Of a DNA stretch of 56,308 nucleotides, positions 25,176 through 34,223 are shown piece after piece. Position numbers and translations under genes: made by a program. The notes under the pieces were generated by a model, which worked only from the letters and a program-made list of their open reading frames with translations, searched no databases and was not told the DNA's origin. Origin of the DNA: Acidobacteriaceae bacterium (GTDB lineage Bacteria > Acidobacteriota > Terriglobia > Terriglobales > Acidobacteriaceae); contig PKXU01000151.1 of assembly GCA_003132445.1 (NCBI GenBank), forward strand, positions 1-56,308, in the 5' to 3' direction. Position 1 is the first letter of the stretch. The number at the start of each line of letters is the position of its first letter.

Positions 25176-26345
25176 TCACGGCGGATCCTGCAATAGTTCG
25201 GGCGACGGAACCGTCTCCTGCTTTTCCCCTTGGCCGCGGTGCTCGTTGCTCAAACTCACGGCCGCTTCCAATTCCTTTTTCGCTTCTTGCTTACGACCCA
25301 TGTGCTGCAGTACCTGTCCCCGCATGTAATGAAGGTCGGGGCGGACGGGATCGACTTTGACTGCGGCGTCGATCTCGACCAAAGCCGGCGCGAGTTTTTC
25401 CTGACGCTGATAAATTCTTGCCAGCCCCAAATGAGAATTCACCAGGCGAGGGTCGCGGCGTAGCGCTCCGCGGTAACTTTCTTCCGCTTTCTTGTCATCT
25501 TGCGTCAACCAATAGACGTCTCCGAGTTCCTCGTAGTTGAGGGCCAGATCCGGCTCCAGCGCGGCGTCCGCCAGAAACTCGGCGCATGCTCGCTGATAAT
25601 CCTGCTTCTTGAGATAGGTCAAGCCCAGATTGAAATGCACGAAGGGGAGCTTGGGATCTGCCTCGGCCGCCGCCCGAAACTCCGTCAGAGCCGAATCATA
25701 TTGCTCGAGATTCAGGTAGTACTTGCCCACGAACATGAGATATTCAGGTGAACCATCGCCCAGTTGGATGAGTTGTTCGGTAGCGCGGTTGTCGAGTTCT
25801 TTCTGCCCAGCGCGGTGGGCGGCATTTGAAAGTACATATAAATACGCCAATTGGCCAGATTCCCGTGCCCATAGCGGCGCCAGCGTAGTGGCCGCGTCTG
25901 CCCAGCGCTCCGCAAAAAAATAACAAAGTCCCAGCAGATAACGTGGCTGCAATGCGTCCGGTTCATCGCGCACAACCGACTCGAAGGGCGGCGTCGCTTC
26001 TACGAACTCATTCTGACGATAATATGCGAGGCCAATATTGAGTTGGATCCCGGAGACCTGCGGCATCAAGTGTTCTGCCTTCTGTAGAACCTGCAGCGCC
26101 TTGTTCCACTTCTTTTGCCGCATGTAGACCACACCCAGATTGGCGTAGGCTCCTCCGGCTTGCGGATCGAGTTGCAGTACCTCGCGAAAATCGCGCTCTG
26201 CTTCGTCCAATTGCCCGCGCGTAAGCGCGTCTTGTCCGCGCTGAAAAAATTGTGCGGGCGAGGCTTGCTGCGGCGGAATAGACATCGCCATCCCCGCCAG
26301 CAGAAGCAAGATGAAACATTGCAATATAATTCGCGCGCTTGACAC
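25176..26345 (-). CDS. Secreted tetratricopeptide-repeat protein
   Basis: 389 residues: a signal peptide (IILQCFILLLLAGMAMS) and then about nine TPR motifs covering residues 30-370, for example GQLDEAERDFREVLQLDPQ, AYANLGVVYMRQKKWNKALQ and RPDLHYMRGQVLQHMGRKQE. TPR arrays mediate protein-protein contacts, here probably in the periplasm. No enzymatic domain is visible. It lies divergently to the LacI gene and upstream of the AsmA gene on the same strand, so co-transcription with AsmA is possible. Confidence 0.93.
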   Translation of the reverse strand: MSSARIILQCFILLLLAGMAMSIPPQQASPAQFFQRGQDALTRGQLDEAERDFREVLQLDPQAGGAYANLGVVYMRQKKWNKALQVLQKAEHLMPQVSGIQLNIGLAYYRQNEFVEATPPFESVVRDEPDALQPRYLLGLCYFFAERWADAATTLAPLWARESGQLAYLYVLSNAAHRAGQKELDNRATEQLIQLGDGSPEYLMFVGKYYLNLEQYDSALTEFRAAAEADPKLPFVHFNLGLTYLKKQDYQRACAEFLADAALEPDLALNYEELGDVYWLTQDDKKAEESYRGALRRDPRLVNSHLGLARIYQRQEKLAPALVEIDAAVKVDPVRPDLHYMRGQVLQHMGRKQEAKKELEAAVSLSNEHRGQGEKQETVPSPELLQDPP

Positions 26346-26428
26346 TGGTATGACTTCCTGCTGTAGTGTCCGCCAGTGGACGCTCTCAATTCAAGCGGCA
26401 ACGCGAACATTTGAGTGCTTGCTCGTCT

Positions 26429-26472
26429 GGGGACCGCCGCCCTCGGCTGTTCGCTCGGGCAGAGCTCGACTT
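26429..26472. repeat. Half-copy of the 15702 inverted-repeat element
   Basis: Bases 26429-26453 match 15704-15728 at 23 of 25 positions (GGGGACNGCCGCCCTCGGCT core). A GCTCGGGCAGAGCTCGAC segment follows, corresponding to the second hairpin of that element. It lies in the divergent spacer between the TPR and LacI genes, close to where promoters of both must lie. Confidence 0.7.
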
Positions 26473-26515
26473 TTTTCGCGGCCGGCCGTGGCTGTGATTA
26501 GATATCGAGGATTCG

Positions 26516-27562
26516 ATGGTGACCATTCGTGACGTGGCCAAGGAAAGCGGGTTTTCCTCCACCACGGTATCGATCGTGCTCAATAACGCGCCCTTAGCGC
26601 GTTACATCCCCGTCGTCACCAAGAAGCGAATCGAGCGCGCCGCGCAGAAGCTCGGCTACAGGCCGAACCAGTTCGCCCGCTCCTTGCGAAGCAAGCGCAG
26701 CCATACCGTCGGCGTCATGGTCTTCGACATGACCGATCCCTTCTGCACGCTTATTCTTCGGGGTATCGAAAATACTCTCTACCAGTCTTCGTATCTTCCC
26801 ATCCTTACCGATGTGCACAACGAACGCAGCCGCTTCGAGCGTTATCTGGAGATGCTGCTCGATCGCCGCATCGAAGCGCTCATTGTCCTGGCGAACTGGC
26901 TCTTTCTCGATATCAACCTGCTCGGCGATCTGGAGAAGAGCAGCATCCCCACGGCCATGATTGGCTGCGAACTGAAGACGGACACGATCAGCTCGGTGAT
27001 TGTAGACAACGAAGTCGGCGGCCACATGGCGCTCGAACATCTGCACTCGCTGGGTCACCGTAAGATCGCCTTCATCCGCGGGCCGAAGGCTCTCACCGAC
27101 AGTTCTCCGCGCTGGCGCGGCATCCGCGCCTGTGCCAAAGAATGCGGCTTGGAACTCGACCCGCGGCTGATCGTCGAACTGCCCGAATCCCGCGATCCTA
27201 TGTCCAGCTTCGAATCGGGGCATAAACTTACTGAAGAATTGATCCGGCAGAAGCGTCCTTTCACTGCTCTGCTGGCCTTCGACGACATGAGCGCCTTCGG
27301 AGCCATTCGCGCCCTGAACAAGGCAGGCGTGCGAGTGCCTGAACAATGCTCGGTAATCGGCTTCGACGACATCGCTACTTCCGCGCTTTATACCCCGTCG
27401 CTGACCACCGTCCGCCAACCTATGGAAGCCATGGGAGCCTCAGCCGTCGGCATCGTGGTCGATGGTATCAACGGTGTGCTGGAAAAGCGCGAGATCGCTG
27501 CTACCCATCGCAAAGTAGCGCCGGAATTAGTGGCGCGGGAATCGACCCGGAGCCTGCTGTAA
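26516..27562 (+). CDS. LacI-family transcriptional regulator
   Basis: 348 residues. Residues 1-55 are the LacI headpiece (VTIRDVAKESGFSSTTVSIVLNNAPLARYIPVVTKKRIERAA, then LGYRPNQFARSLRSKRS with the hinge helix). The rest is a periplasmic-binding-protein-like sensor domain (HTVGVMVFDMTDPFCTLILRGIE to YTPSLTTVRQPMEAMG). It should bind an operator with a central CG and release it on binding a sugar. The neighbouring TonB receptor and the xylanase operator at 19987 suggest a role in xylan or xylo-oligosaccharide use. GAGG five bases before the ATG supports the start. Confidence 0.95.
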   Translation: MVTIRDVAKESGFSSTTVSIVLNNAPLARYIPVVTKKRIERAAQKLGYRPNQFARSLRSKRSHTVGVMVFDMTDPFCTLILRGIENTLYQSSYLPILTDVHNERSRFERYLEMLLDRRIEALIVLANWLFLDINLLGDLEKSSIPTAMIGCELKTDTISSVIVDNEVGGHMALEHLHSLGHRKIAFIRGPKALTDSSPRWRGIRACAKECGLELDPRLIVELPESRDPMSSFESGHKLTEELIRQKRPFTALLAFDDMSAFGAIRALNKAGVRVPEQCSVIGFDDIATSALYTPSLTTVRQPMEAMGASAVGIVVDGINGVLEKREIAATHRKVAPELVARESTRSLL

Positions 27563-27830
27563 CGGTCTAAAGCGGGATCGAGCGAGCGCAGAACGCGGAC
27601 GGTGTTGCAGAACGGGGGACCCGGCGCCACGCAGCATCGCTTTTTTCTTGACAGACGACCCCACATAAAAGCACTATTCATTCGTTTTAATAGCCCGTCT
27701 CGGGTCTCAATCCAACCGGGTAGAAGTGTCCGTCAAAAAATGAAGCTTCGAGCCGTGAAGCTCGAAAAGCACGACAAGGCCGACTGAACTGGCGCGGGCC
27801 AACGCCCGCGCCAATGGGGAGAGCGTGACC
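27563..27830 (+). promoter_or_regulatory. Leader region of the TonB-dependent receptor with hairpin at the ribosome-binding site
   Basis: About 265 bases between the LacI gene and the receptor. TTGACA lies at 27648-27653, but no good -10 follows at normal spacing. CTATTCATTCGTTTTAATAG (27674-27693) is a partial palindrome with a central CG and 5-bp perfect ends, a weak LacI-operator candidate. GGCGCGGGC (27791-27799) and GCCCGCGCC (27804-27812) form a perfect 9-bp stem with a 4-base loop. The stem ends three bases before the GGGGAG ribosome-binding site. Confidence 0.5.
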
Positions 27831-30800
27831 ATGACATTAACTCGAGTGCTGTTGCGGATTGCAGTGCTGGTCCTGACCCTTTGCGGAGCCGCTTGGGCTC
27901 AGACCGGATCGATTACCGGCACCGTGAAAGATTCTTCAGGAGCTGCGATTGCCGGTGCTAGCGTGGTCATTGCTAGTCCGGAGCGCGGCATCACCCGCCA
28001 GATGGCTACCAACTCCACTGGCGAGTACAACGAGTCGGCGTTGCCCACAGGCTCTTACGACATCACTGTCACTGTAGCGGGCTTCAAGAAATACCAGGCC
28101 AGGGGGGTGAAACTCGATGTCGCGGAGAAGGCACGCGTCGACATCACTCTGGAGGTGGGTGCTACCAGCACGGAAATCGTCGTCCAGGGCGCCAATGTGG
28201 CCGAGGTGGAGACTCAGTCATCCGAGCTCGCCGGCACGGTGACGGGAAAAGAAATCACGCAGCTCGAACTCAACGGTCGAAACTTCACCACACTGGTGAC
28301 ACTTGTTCCGGGTGTGAGCAATCAGACCGGAATGGACGAACCCTCCGTCGGCATCAACGGCAGTGTGGCCTTCAGCATGAACGGAGGTCGCACCGAGTAC
28401 AACAATTGGGAACTCGATGGCGGCGACAACATGGACAACGGCAGCAACGGCACGTTGAACGTCTACCCCAGTATTGACGCCATCTCTGAATTCAAGGTTC
28501 TCACCTCCAATTACGGCGCACAATATGGGCGCAACGGTTCCGGAACTGTCGAGGTAGAGACCAAGGGCGGGACGAAGGCGTTCCATGGCGACGCTTACGA
28601 ATTTGTGCGTAACGATATGTTCAACGCACAAAACTACTTCAACAGCGTCGAAGCAGGGGGGACCGGTGTTGTCGCTCCCTACAAGAAGAACGATTTCGGC
28701 TATACCCTCGGCGGGCCAGTATTCATCCCTGGTGTCTACAACCAGAAGAAGGAGAAGACTTTCTTCTTCTGGTCACAGGAGTGGCGGCGCGACCGGCTTC
28801 CCGCAACCTTCAACACGCCGGTACCGTCCGACGCGGAGCGCACAGGTGACTTCTCCGATCTGTGCCCGGGCGCAGATTGTCCCATCAACCCCGCAACCGG
28901 CCAGCCCTTCCCGAACAATCAGGTTCCCGTAACTGCTACCGGCGCAGCGCTGCTCCCTCTGATCCCTGTACCTACCTTAGATACTCCGGGCGCGGCCATC
29001 TACAATACCAATGTCTCTCTGCCGACGAACTGGCGCGAAGAGTTGATTCGAGTCGACCACAATATCAACGATCACAATCGTGCCACGTTCCGCTATATCC
29101 ACGATTCATGGACAACTCTTGAGCCCGGCCCGATCTGGGATGCCGCATCTTTCCCTACCGTACAAACGTTCTTTAACGGACCGGGAATCAGCATGGTGGC
29201 CCGTTTAACCAGCACTATCTCGCCCACGCTGCTCAACGAATTCGTTGCCAGCTACACGACGGACCACATCTCCTTCAAATCTGAGGGTGCCTGGCAGCTT
29301 CCCTCAGGTTTCAGCATGGGGTATCTCTACAACAACGGTGCTGCCGGCAAGCTCCCGGCCATCAACGTAGGCGCATCAATCGGCCCTGCGTACGGGGGCG
29401 GATTCGGCGAAGATCCGGATGGAATATGGCCTGAAGGGCCCTATAACTCCAATCCCACGTATACCTACCGCGACAACATCACCAAGATCGTCGGACGGCA
29501 CAACTTGACGTTTGGCGCTTATTTTGTCGCGGCTCAAAAGAACGAGCTAAGCAGCGTGCAAGTGAACGGCTCTCTTACTTTCGACAAAGCCTCAGCTAGT
29601 GTGCTGGTCGGCCCGCCCGGGAACCAGACACCGCTAGGAACGGGCAACGCGTTTGCAGACTTGCTGATGGGAAACATTGCCAGCTTTACGCAAGGCAGCA
29701 ACCAGTTGAAGTTCTACAACCGGTATAAAATCGTCGAACCTTATTTTCAGGACGACTGGCGCGCGACTAACCGTCTTACTCTTAACCTGGGGCTGCGTCT
29801 TAGCCTGTTCGGTACTTACCGTGATCGTTACCATCATGCTTACAATTGGGACCCGTCGGTCTATGCGGCCAATGCCTCGACCGCGCCTCAGATTGACGTC
29901 AGCGGTACTATCACAGGCAACGCGGGCGCACTCATCCCGGGAGTCGGTAATCCGCTGCTGGGGCTGGAGCAATGCGGTGGTCCGGGTGGAACCTACGACT
30001 TCTCGGGCTTCCCAAATACGGTCGTCGCCGGGAACCCGAACCCAGGTTGCCTGAAGGGACATTTATTTAACCCCGCTCCCCGTATCGGCTTTGCTTATGA
30101 TGTGTTTGGCGATGGCAAGACCGCGGTCCGCGGCGGCTATGGCATCTTCTACGAGCACGCCAATGGCAACGAAGCCGACACCGAGGGAATGGAAGGACAG
30201 ACTTCGCCATTGCTGCAGAGCGCGACGCAGAACAACATCCCCGGTTATAGCAACATCGGAAATACCTCTCTGACAGGAGTAGCTCCTACCTTCCCGTCCA
30301 GTTTCCTCTCGATTCCAACCGCTGCGATATGGCCGTACATGCAGCAGTGGCATTTGGATATTCAACGCGAATTCGCGGGCCACAGCGTTGTCACGATTTC
30401 CTATGTCGGCAGCAAAGGTACCCATCTCGGCCTGCAACGTGACTTGAACCAATTGTATCCGGTACTGCCGTCGGCGAATCCTTATCAAGCGGGCCAACCG
30501 ATCACATCGGCTGACTGCACTGGTGTCACGGTTGACCCGACGACTGCCATCGCTACCGCGACGGCGGGTCCTGGCACAACCTACGCTGCTACTCAGATTG
30601 GCGGCTGGGCTAATAACCTGGCAGTTGCCTGCGGCAATAGCGCCGATCCTTATCGGCCCTTCTCGGGGATCCACACCATCACGCGTCTGGAGAACCAGGC
30701 GAACTCCAACTATAACGCTCTGCAGGTCTCAGGGCGCAAGAGCGTGGGCTCTTTGAACTTGACTGCGGCATATACTTACAGCCATTCAATCGACGACTCG

Positions 30801-31511
30801 TCGGATCGTTACGACAGCACATTTGTCAACTCTTACGACCCCAACTTGACCCGCGCCAGTTCCAACTTTGACGAGCGCCACATGCTGAATGTCGGTTGGG
30901 TCTACGACCTGCCCTTCTTCAAGCAGTCGGGCCTAAGGCACTCCTTGCTTGGCGGGTGGGAGTGGTCCGGCATCGAGTCTTTCTCGACGGGGTTCCCCCT
31001 TACTGTAGCCAATGGCACGACGTATGGTGATAATGCCGGCGTCGGCAATGGTGTCGGCACGGGTTCATTCCCAGATCTGGTTGGCAATCCAAGCTCAGGG
31101 GTTCCGCCGGCTAGCGAGGTCTCATCAGCGAGCTATGCCAAGTTTGCCATCAACCCCGGTGCTTTTGCTTTGCCCACTGGGCTCACGTTTGGAGATGCCG
31201 GTCGAAACGACGTCCGCAATCCTTCGCGCCTCAATTTCGACATGGGCATTTTCAAGCACTTTGCTATCAAAGAAAACACGGCGCTTGAGTTCCGGGCGGA
31301 AGCCTTCAACTTGTTCAACCACACGCAGTTTTCATTCGCACCCATCGAGGGGACGGCTGGGGGCATCACCGCCTCCATGACTTGCACAGGGGGAGCTAAC
31401 AATTCGGCCGGCGATCCGAGTTGCATTGGACCAGGGAATGCTACCTTTGGAGAGATCAACAACGCGCACCTGGCGCGCATCCTGCAGTTCAGCTTGAAGT
31501 TCCTCTTCTAA
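27831..31511 (+). CDS. TonB-dependent receptor, Oar-like, with carboxypeptidase-regulatory domain
   Basis: 1226 residues. A signal peptide ends at AWA-Q. Residues about 25-110 form a CarboxypepD_reg/Ig-like domain (GSITGTVKDSSGAAIAGASVVI to AEKARVDITLEVGATS). A plug domain follows (VETQSSELAGTVTGKEITQLELNGRNFTTL), then a large outer-membrane barrel ending in LARILQFSLKFLF with a terminal Phe. This is the acidobacterial Oar-type receptor that moves large substrates, often oligosaccharides, across the outer membrane. ATG 27831 has GGGGAG nine bases upstream; GTG 27825 is less likely. Position after the LacI gene suggests coordinated carbohydrate uptake. Confidence 0.94.
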   Translation: MTLTRVLLRIAVLVLTLCGAAWAQTGSITGTVKDSSGAAIAGASVVIASPERGITRQMATNSTGEYNESALPTGSYDITVTVAGFKKYQARGVKLDVAEKARVDITLEVGATSTEIVVQGANVAEVETQSSELAGTVTGKEITQLELNGRNFTTLVTLVPGVSNQTGMDEPSVGINGSVAFSMNGGRTEYNNWELDGGDNMDNGSNGTLNVYPSIDAISEFKVLTSNYGAQYGRNGSGTVEVETKGGTKAFHGDAYEFVRNDMFNAQNYFNSVEAGGTGVVAPYKKNDFGYTLGGPVFIPGVYNQKKEKTFFFWSQEWRRDRLPATFNTPVPSDAERTGDFSDLCPGADCPINPATGQPFPNNQVPVTATGAALLPLIPVPTLDTPGAAIYNTNVSLPTNWREELIRVDHNINDHNRATFRYIHDSWTTLEPGPIWDAASFPTVQTFFNGPGISMVARLTSTISPTLLNEFVASYTTDHISFKSEGAWQLPSGFSMGYLYNNGAAGKLPAINVGASIGPAYGGGFGEDPDGIWPEGPYNSNPTYTYRDNITKIVGRHNLTFGAYFVAAQKNELSSVQVNGSLTFDKASASVLVGPPGNQTPLGTGNAFADLLMGNIASFTQGSNQLKFYNRYKIVEPYFQDDWRATNRLTLNLGLRLSLFGTYRDRYHHAYNWDPSVYAANASTAPQIDVSGTITGNAGALIPGVGNPLLGLEQCGGPGGTYDFSGFPNTVVAGNPNPGCLKGHLFNPAPRIGFAYDVFGDGKTAVRGGYGIFYEHANGNEADTEGMEGQTSPLLQSATQNNIPGYSNIGNTSLTGVAPTFPSSFLSIPTAAIWPYMQQWHLDIQREFAGHSVVTISYVGSKGTHLGLQRDLNQLYPVLPSANPYQAGQPITSADCTGVTVDPTTAIATATAGPGTTYAATQIGGWANNLAVACGNSADPYRPFSGIHTITRLENQANSNYNALQVSGRKSVGSLNLTAAYTYSHSIDDSSDRYDSTFVNSYDPNLTRASSNFDERHMLNVGWVYDLPFFKQSGLRHSLLGGWEWSGIESFSTGFPLTVANGTTYGDNAGVGNGVGTGSFPDLVGNPSSGVPPASEVSSASYAKFAINPGAFALPTGLTFGDAGRNDVRNPSRLNFDMGIFKHFAIKENTALEFRAEAFNLFNHTQFSFAPIEGTAGGITASMTCTGGANNSAGDPSCIGPGNATFGEINNAHLARILQFSLKFLF

Positions 31512-31530
31512 CTCGGGCACCAGAAATAAG

Positions 31531-31563
31531 AACCCGGCCTAGCAAGAGGCCGGGTTCTTTTAT
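31531..31563 (+). terminator. Rho-independent terminator
   Basis: AACCCGGCC (31531-31539) pairs perfectly with GGCCGGGTT (31548-31556), followed by CTTTTATTT. It lies 20 bases after the receptor stop codon. Confidence 0.93.
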
Positions 31564-31567
31564 TTAT

Positions 31568-31633
31568 CCCAGTCGATGTGGTCTATCCCAGTTGATGTGC
31601 CCAGTTGATGTGGAGACGGCCGCCTCGGCCGTC
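31568..31633. repeat. Triple 13-bp direct repeat and diverged REP half-element
   Basis: CCCAGTYGATGTG occurs three times (31568, 31587 and 31600). It is followed by GTGGAGACGGCCGCCTCGG (31609 onward), a diverged relative of the end of the 15702 element. There is no coding content. Confidence 0.65.
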
Positions 31634-31713
31634 CCGCGCAGAGCCTGCCCTAAGCGAAGTTGAAGGGCAAAGCAAGCGGCAAAGCGAGATGAAGTCAAAC
31701 CAAAAAGGCAACA

Positions 31714-31756
31714 GCCAAAAGCCGGCAGCCGAAAGCCAGAAGCCGAAAAGCTAAAA
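31714..31756 (-). repeat. Period-7 tandem repeat overlapping a stop codon
   Basis: Six units (one of 8 bases) of consensus GCCGAAA read on the plus strand. The last unit, GCTAAAA (31750-31756), contains the complement of the stop codon and last codon of the minus-strand PLP enzyme gene, so the repeat forms the 3' end of that gene. Confidence 0.85.
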
Positions 31757-32953
31757 GCGCGACCCCACCACCTGCCGCGCGCTCACAGTCTCCAGCGCCC
31801 GCTCCAAATCCTCAATCAGATCATCGCAGCTTTCAATGCCCACCGAAAGCCGAATCATCTGTTCGGTCACGCCCATTTTCTCCCGCAGCTCCGCGGAAAT
31901 CATGGCATGCGACGTCAGCACCGGGATCGAGACCAGCGACTCCACTCCACCCAGGCTCGTTGCTAGCGTGAACAGCCGCATCGCCTCGCTCACGCGGCGC
32001 GCATCTTCGCCAGTGCCCTCGACTTCAAAGGTCACCATCCCGCCGCCTCCGGTCATCTGCTCGCGGGCAATGGCATGCTGCGGATGGCTCTGCAGAAACG
32101 GGTAATACACACGACACACCTTCGCATGCTGCTCCAGGAATTCCGCCACGCGCAGCGCATTCTCGTTCTGCCGCGCCACCCGCACCGCCAGTGTCTTCAG
32201 CCCGCGGATCAGCATCCACGCCGCGTGCGGATCCATACAATTTCCCAGCGTCGTGCGCGTCTCCCAAATTTCTTCCATCAACTCGCGCCGTCCCGCCACC
32301 ACTCCGCAAGTCAAGTCCGCATGCCCGCTCAGATATTTCGTGCCCGAGTGTATGACCACGTCAATGCCGTACTCCGCCGGACGCTGGTTGATCGGCGTTC
32401 CGAACGTGCTGTCGATCATGCTGATCAGCTTGTGCTGCCGCGCCAGCGCCGCCATCTTCTTCATGTCCACCACGCGCAGCGAGGGATTAGTTGGCGACTC
32501 CAGGTACAGCATTCGCGTATTCGGCCGAATCGCACGCGTATGTTGATCGAAATCGTTGGTGTCAACTAGCGTCGTTTCAATCCCCACTCGCGGCAGCCAC
32601 TGCGTAAGAAACTTCGTCACCCCGCCGTAGACGTCGCGTTGTGCCACAATATGGTCCCCCGCCTTCAGCAAGGCCAGAATCGTAGTCGTAATCGCGCCCA
32701 TGCCCGAAGCGAACGTCCGTGCCGCCTCGGTGCCTTCGATGGCAGCCACTGTCTGCTCGGCCACCGTGTTCGTCGGATTTCCCCACCGCGTGTAGTAGCG
32801 GTCGGTCCCGGTCACGCGCTGCTGCTCCTCGTTGTCGGTGACTTCGAACGTGGACGTTTGATAAATCGGCGTGCCGACCGGACCATTTTTCTTTTCCAAA
32901 TCAGCCGCGCCACGTACCGCCGCGGTTTCAGGACGACGATTCTGCCGTTTCAT
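31751..32953 (-). CDS. Trans-sulfuration PLP enzyme (cystathionine gamma-synthase/lyase family)
   Basis: 400 residues from ATG 32953, preceded by GTGAGG. It belongs to the Cys/Met-metabolism PLP-dependent family: FASGMGAITTTILALLKAGDH, YLESPTNPSLRVVD, IDSTFGTP, and the PLP lysine in HSGTKYLSGHADL. The C-terminal SLGGVESL, followed by IRLSVGIESCDDLIEDLERAL, is typical. Members act on homoserine esters, cystathionine or methionine; sequence alone does not settle whether this is a synthase, a gamma-lyase or a sulfhydrylase. Threonine-branch genes lie 6 kb away. The 3' end is formed by a period-7 repeat. Confidence 0.93.
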   Translation of the reverse strand: MKRQNRRPETAAVRGAADLEKKNGPVGTPIYQTSTFEVTDNEEQQRVTGTDRYYTRWGNPTNTVAEQTVAAIEGTEAARTFASGMGAITTTILALLKAGDHIVAQRDVYGGVTKFLTQWLPRVGIETTLVDTNDFDQHTRAIRPNTRMLYLESPTNPSLRVVDMKKMAALARQHKLISMIDSTFGTPINQRPAEYGIDVVIHSGTKYLSGHADLTCGVVAGRRELMEEIWETRTTLGNCMDPHAAWMLIRGLKTLAVRVARQNENALRVAEFLEQHAKVCRVYYPFLQSHPQHAIAREQMTGGGGMVTFEVEGTGEDARRVSEAMRLFTLATSLGGVESLVSIPVLTSHAMISAELREKMGVTEQMIRLSVGIESCDDLIEDLERALETVSARQVVGSRF

Positions 32954-33060
32954 GTCTGCCTCACTCCGTCCAGAGTAATGGCGCGCACCCGGCTGGGCAA
33001 GCCTTCGCACTCTTAAATCACCTCGCCATCCCAAATAATTCGCAGATAATCATGACGAGC

Positions 33061-33105
33061 GTCATCCCGAAGCTCGGCGCACTTCAGCCGAGTGAGAGAT
33101 CTCCC
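33061..33105. repeat. Dispersed repeat GTCATCCCGAAG...ATCTCCC, copy 1
   Basis: Starts GTCATCCCGAAG and ends GAGATCTCCC, with an internal imperfect stem (CTCGGC / GCCGAG). A relative lies at 53791-53837. It resembles dispersed intergenic repeats common in bacterial genomes. The rest of the 32954-33250 spacer shows no gene. Confidence 0.6.
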
Positions 33106-33250
33106 GCGCACCCTCTGCCTGGCGTCAGCCGAACGCGCCATCGCTCTGAATCGACGTTCGCCTAGGGGTTTCAACCATTCATCCGGTAAGATACTTCGGC
33201 TGTAAAAAGCGAGAGATCCCGAGCAAAGTCTTGCCCGAACCCCATTCACG

Positions 33251-33961
33251 ATGAACCGCGAATACCACAAGGCATACAGCCGCGAGCTTCACCGGGACGT
33301 CGAGGCGCTGGTGTTTGGGCATGCGGGGACGCCGCTGGTGGTATTTCCTACTTCGCAGGGAAGGTTTTTTGAATACGAAGATCGCGGAATGATTGCAGCG
33401 CTGGCGCCGCAGATTGACCGCGGCGAATTGCAGATCTTTTGTACCGACGCTGTCGACCACGAGAGTTGGTACAACAAGGGCGTTCATCCCCGGGTGCGCG
33501 TGCTGCGCCACTTGCAATATGAACGCTATCTTTTGCACGAGTTGGTTCCGATCATTCGATGGAAGAATCAAACCCCTCGACTGGCGGTCACCGGTTGCAG
33601 CTTCGGCGGATATCACGCGGTGAATTTTGCCTTAAAGCATCCCGACGTCGTAACCCATTGCGTGAGCATGAGCGGCGCCTTCGACGTCCACCAGTTTCTG
33701 GATGGCTATTACGACGATGATTGTTACTTCAACAATCCCCCGGACTTTATTCCCAATATGTCGGATGACTGGTTCTTGAGCCGCTACCGGCAGATGACAA
33801 TCGTGCTGGGCTCGGCGAATTGGGATATTTGTCTGGATCAGAATGTAAGATTCTCGGCCATACTGAATAACAAGGCGATTCCGCATTGGTTGGACATTTG
33901 GAACGACAATTCAAAACACGATTGGCCGCTGTGGGTAAGAATGGCGCAAAAGTATTTTTGA
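33251..33961 (+). CDS. Alpha/beta-hydrolase esterase
   Basis: 236 residues of the esterase D / PF00756 type, cytoplasmic (no signal peptide). The nucleophile elbow is GCSFGGYHA with Ser at about 117. The acid is probably in the ANWDICLD region. The catalytic His is in NDNSKHDWPLWVRM near the C-terminus. The substrate is unknown; relatives hydrolyse acyl or formyl thioesters and esters. It is the first of four plus-strand genes (esterase, ATP-grasp, GCS2-type ligase, M29 peptidase) that may form one pathway, although a 260-base repeat-rich gap separates it from the ATP-grasp gene. Confidence 0.9.
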   Translation: MNREYHKAYSRELHRDVEALVFGHAGTPLVVFPTSQGRFFEYEDRGMIAALAPQIDRGELQIFCTDAVDHESWYNKGVHPRVRVLRHLQYERYLLHELVPIIRWKNQTPRLAVTGCSFGGYHAVNFALKHPDVVTHCVSMSGAFDVHQFLDGYYDDDCYFNNPPDFIPNMSDDWFLSRYRQMTIVLGSANWDICLDQNVRFSAILNNKAIPHWLDIWNDNSKHDWPLWVRMAQKYF

Positions 33962-33974
33962 AAGCCGTCAAGGG

Positions 33975-34002
33975 GTCGTTGGTTGTTCGTTGTTGGCGGT
34001 TC
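33975..34002 (+). repeat. Period-7 tandem repeat after the esterase gene
   Basis: Four units of consensus GTTGTTS beginning 14 bases after the esterase stop codon. The period matches the other heptamer loci, but the motif differs. Confidence 0.7.
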
Positions 34003-34110
34003 GTGAAAGGACACGGCTTCAGCCGTGTCCTCAAAAAGTTTGCGTGAAAGGGCAGGGCTTCAGACGTGCCGTCAAAGGTTCGAGCGAATTGGGCTTTAGC
34101 CCCTGTGGGC
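34003..34110. repeat. REP-like hairpin cluster
   Basis: Two direct copies of a GTGAAAGG unit containing a GGCTTCAG-centred hairpin. The first (34009-34030) is a perfect 10-bp stem, GGACACGGCT/AGCCGTGTCC with loop TC. The second (about 34051-34073) is imperfect. A third hairpin, GGGCTTTAGCCC, lies at 34091-34102. No coding capacity. It lies between the esterase and ATP-grasp genes and may reduce read-through between them. Confidence 0.7.
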
Positions 34111-34223
34111 GGGGGCATTCAAGAACAGCGATCCTTCGACTGCGTAAGCGCTTCGCCTTCGCGAACCTTACTTCGCTTACGACAGGTTCGGAGGGCGACA
34201 ATTTTAAGAATGGAGATTCTGTC

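Noticed and set aside
27648-27676. Sigma-70 promoter before the TonB receptor
   Set aside because: TTGACA is present but no acceptable -10 box lies 15-19 bases downstream, so it is not listed as a promoter.
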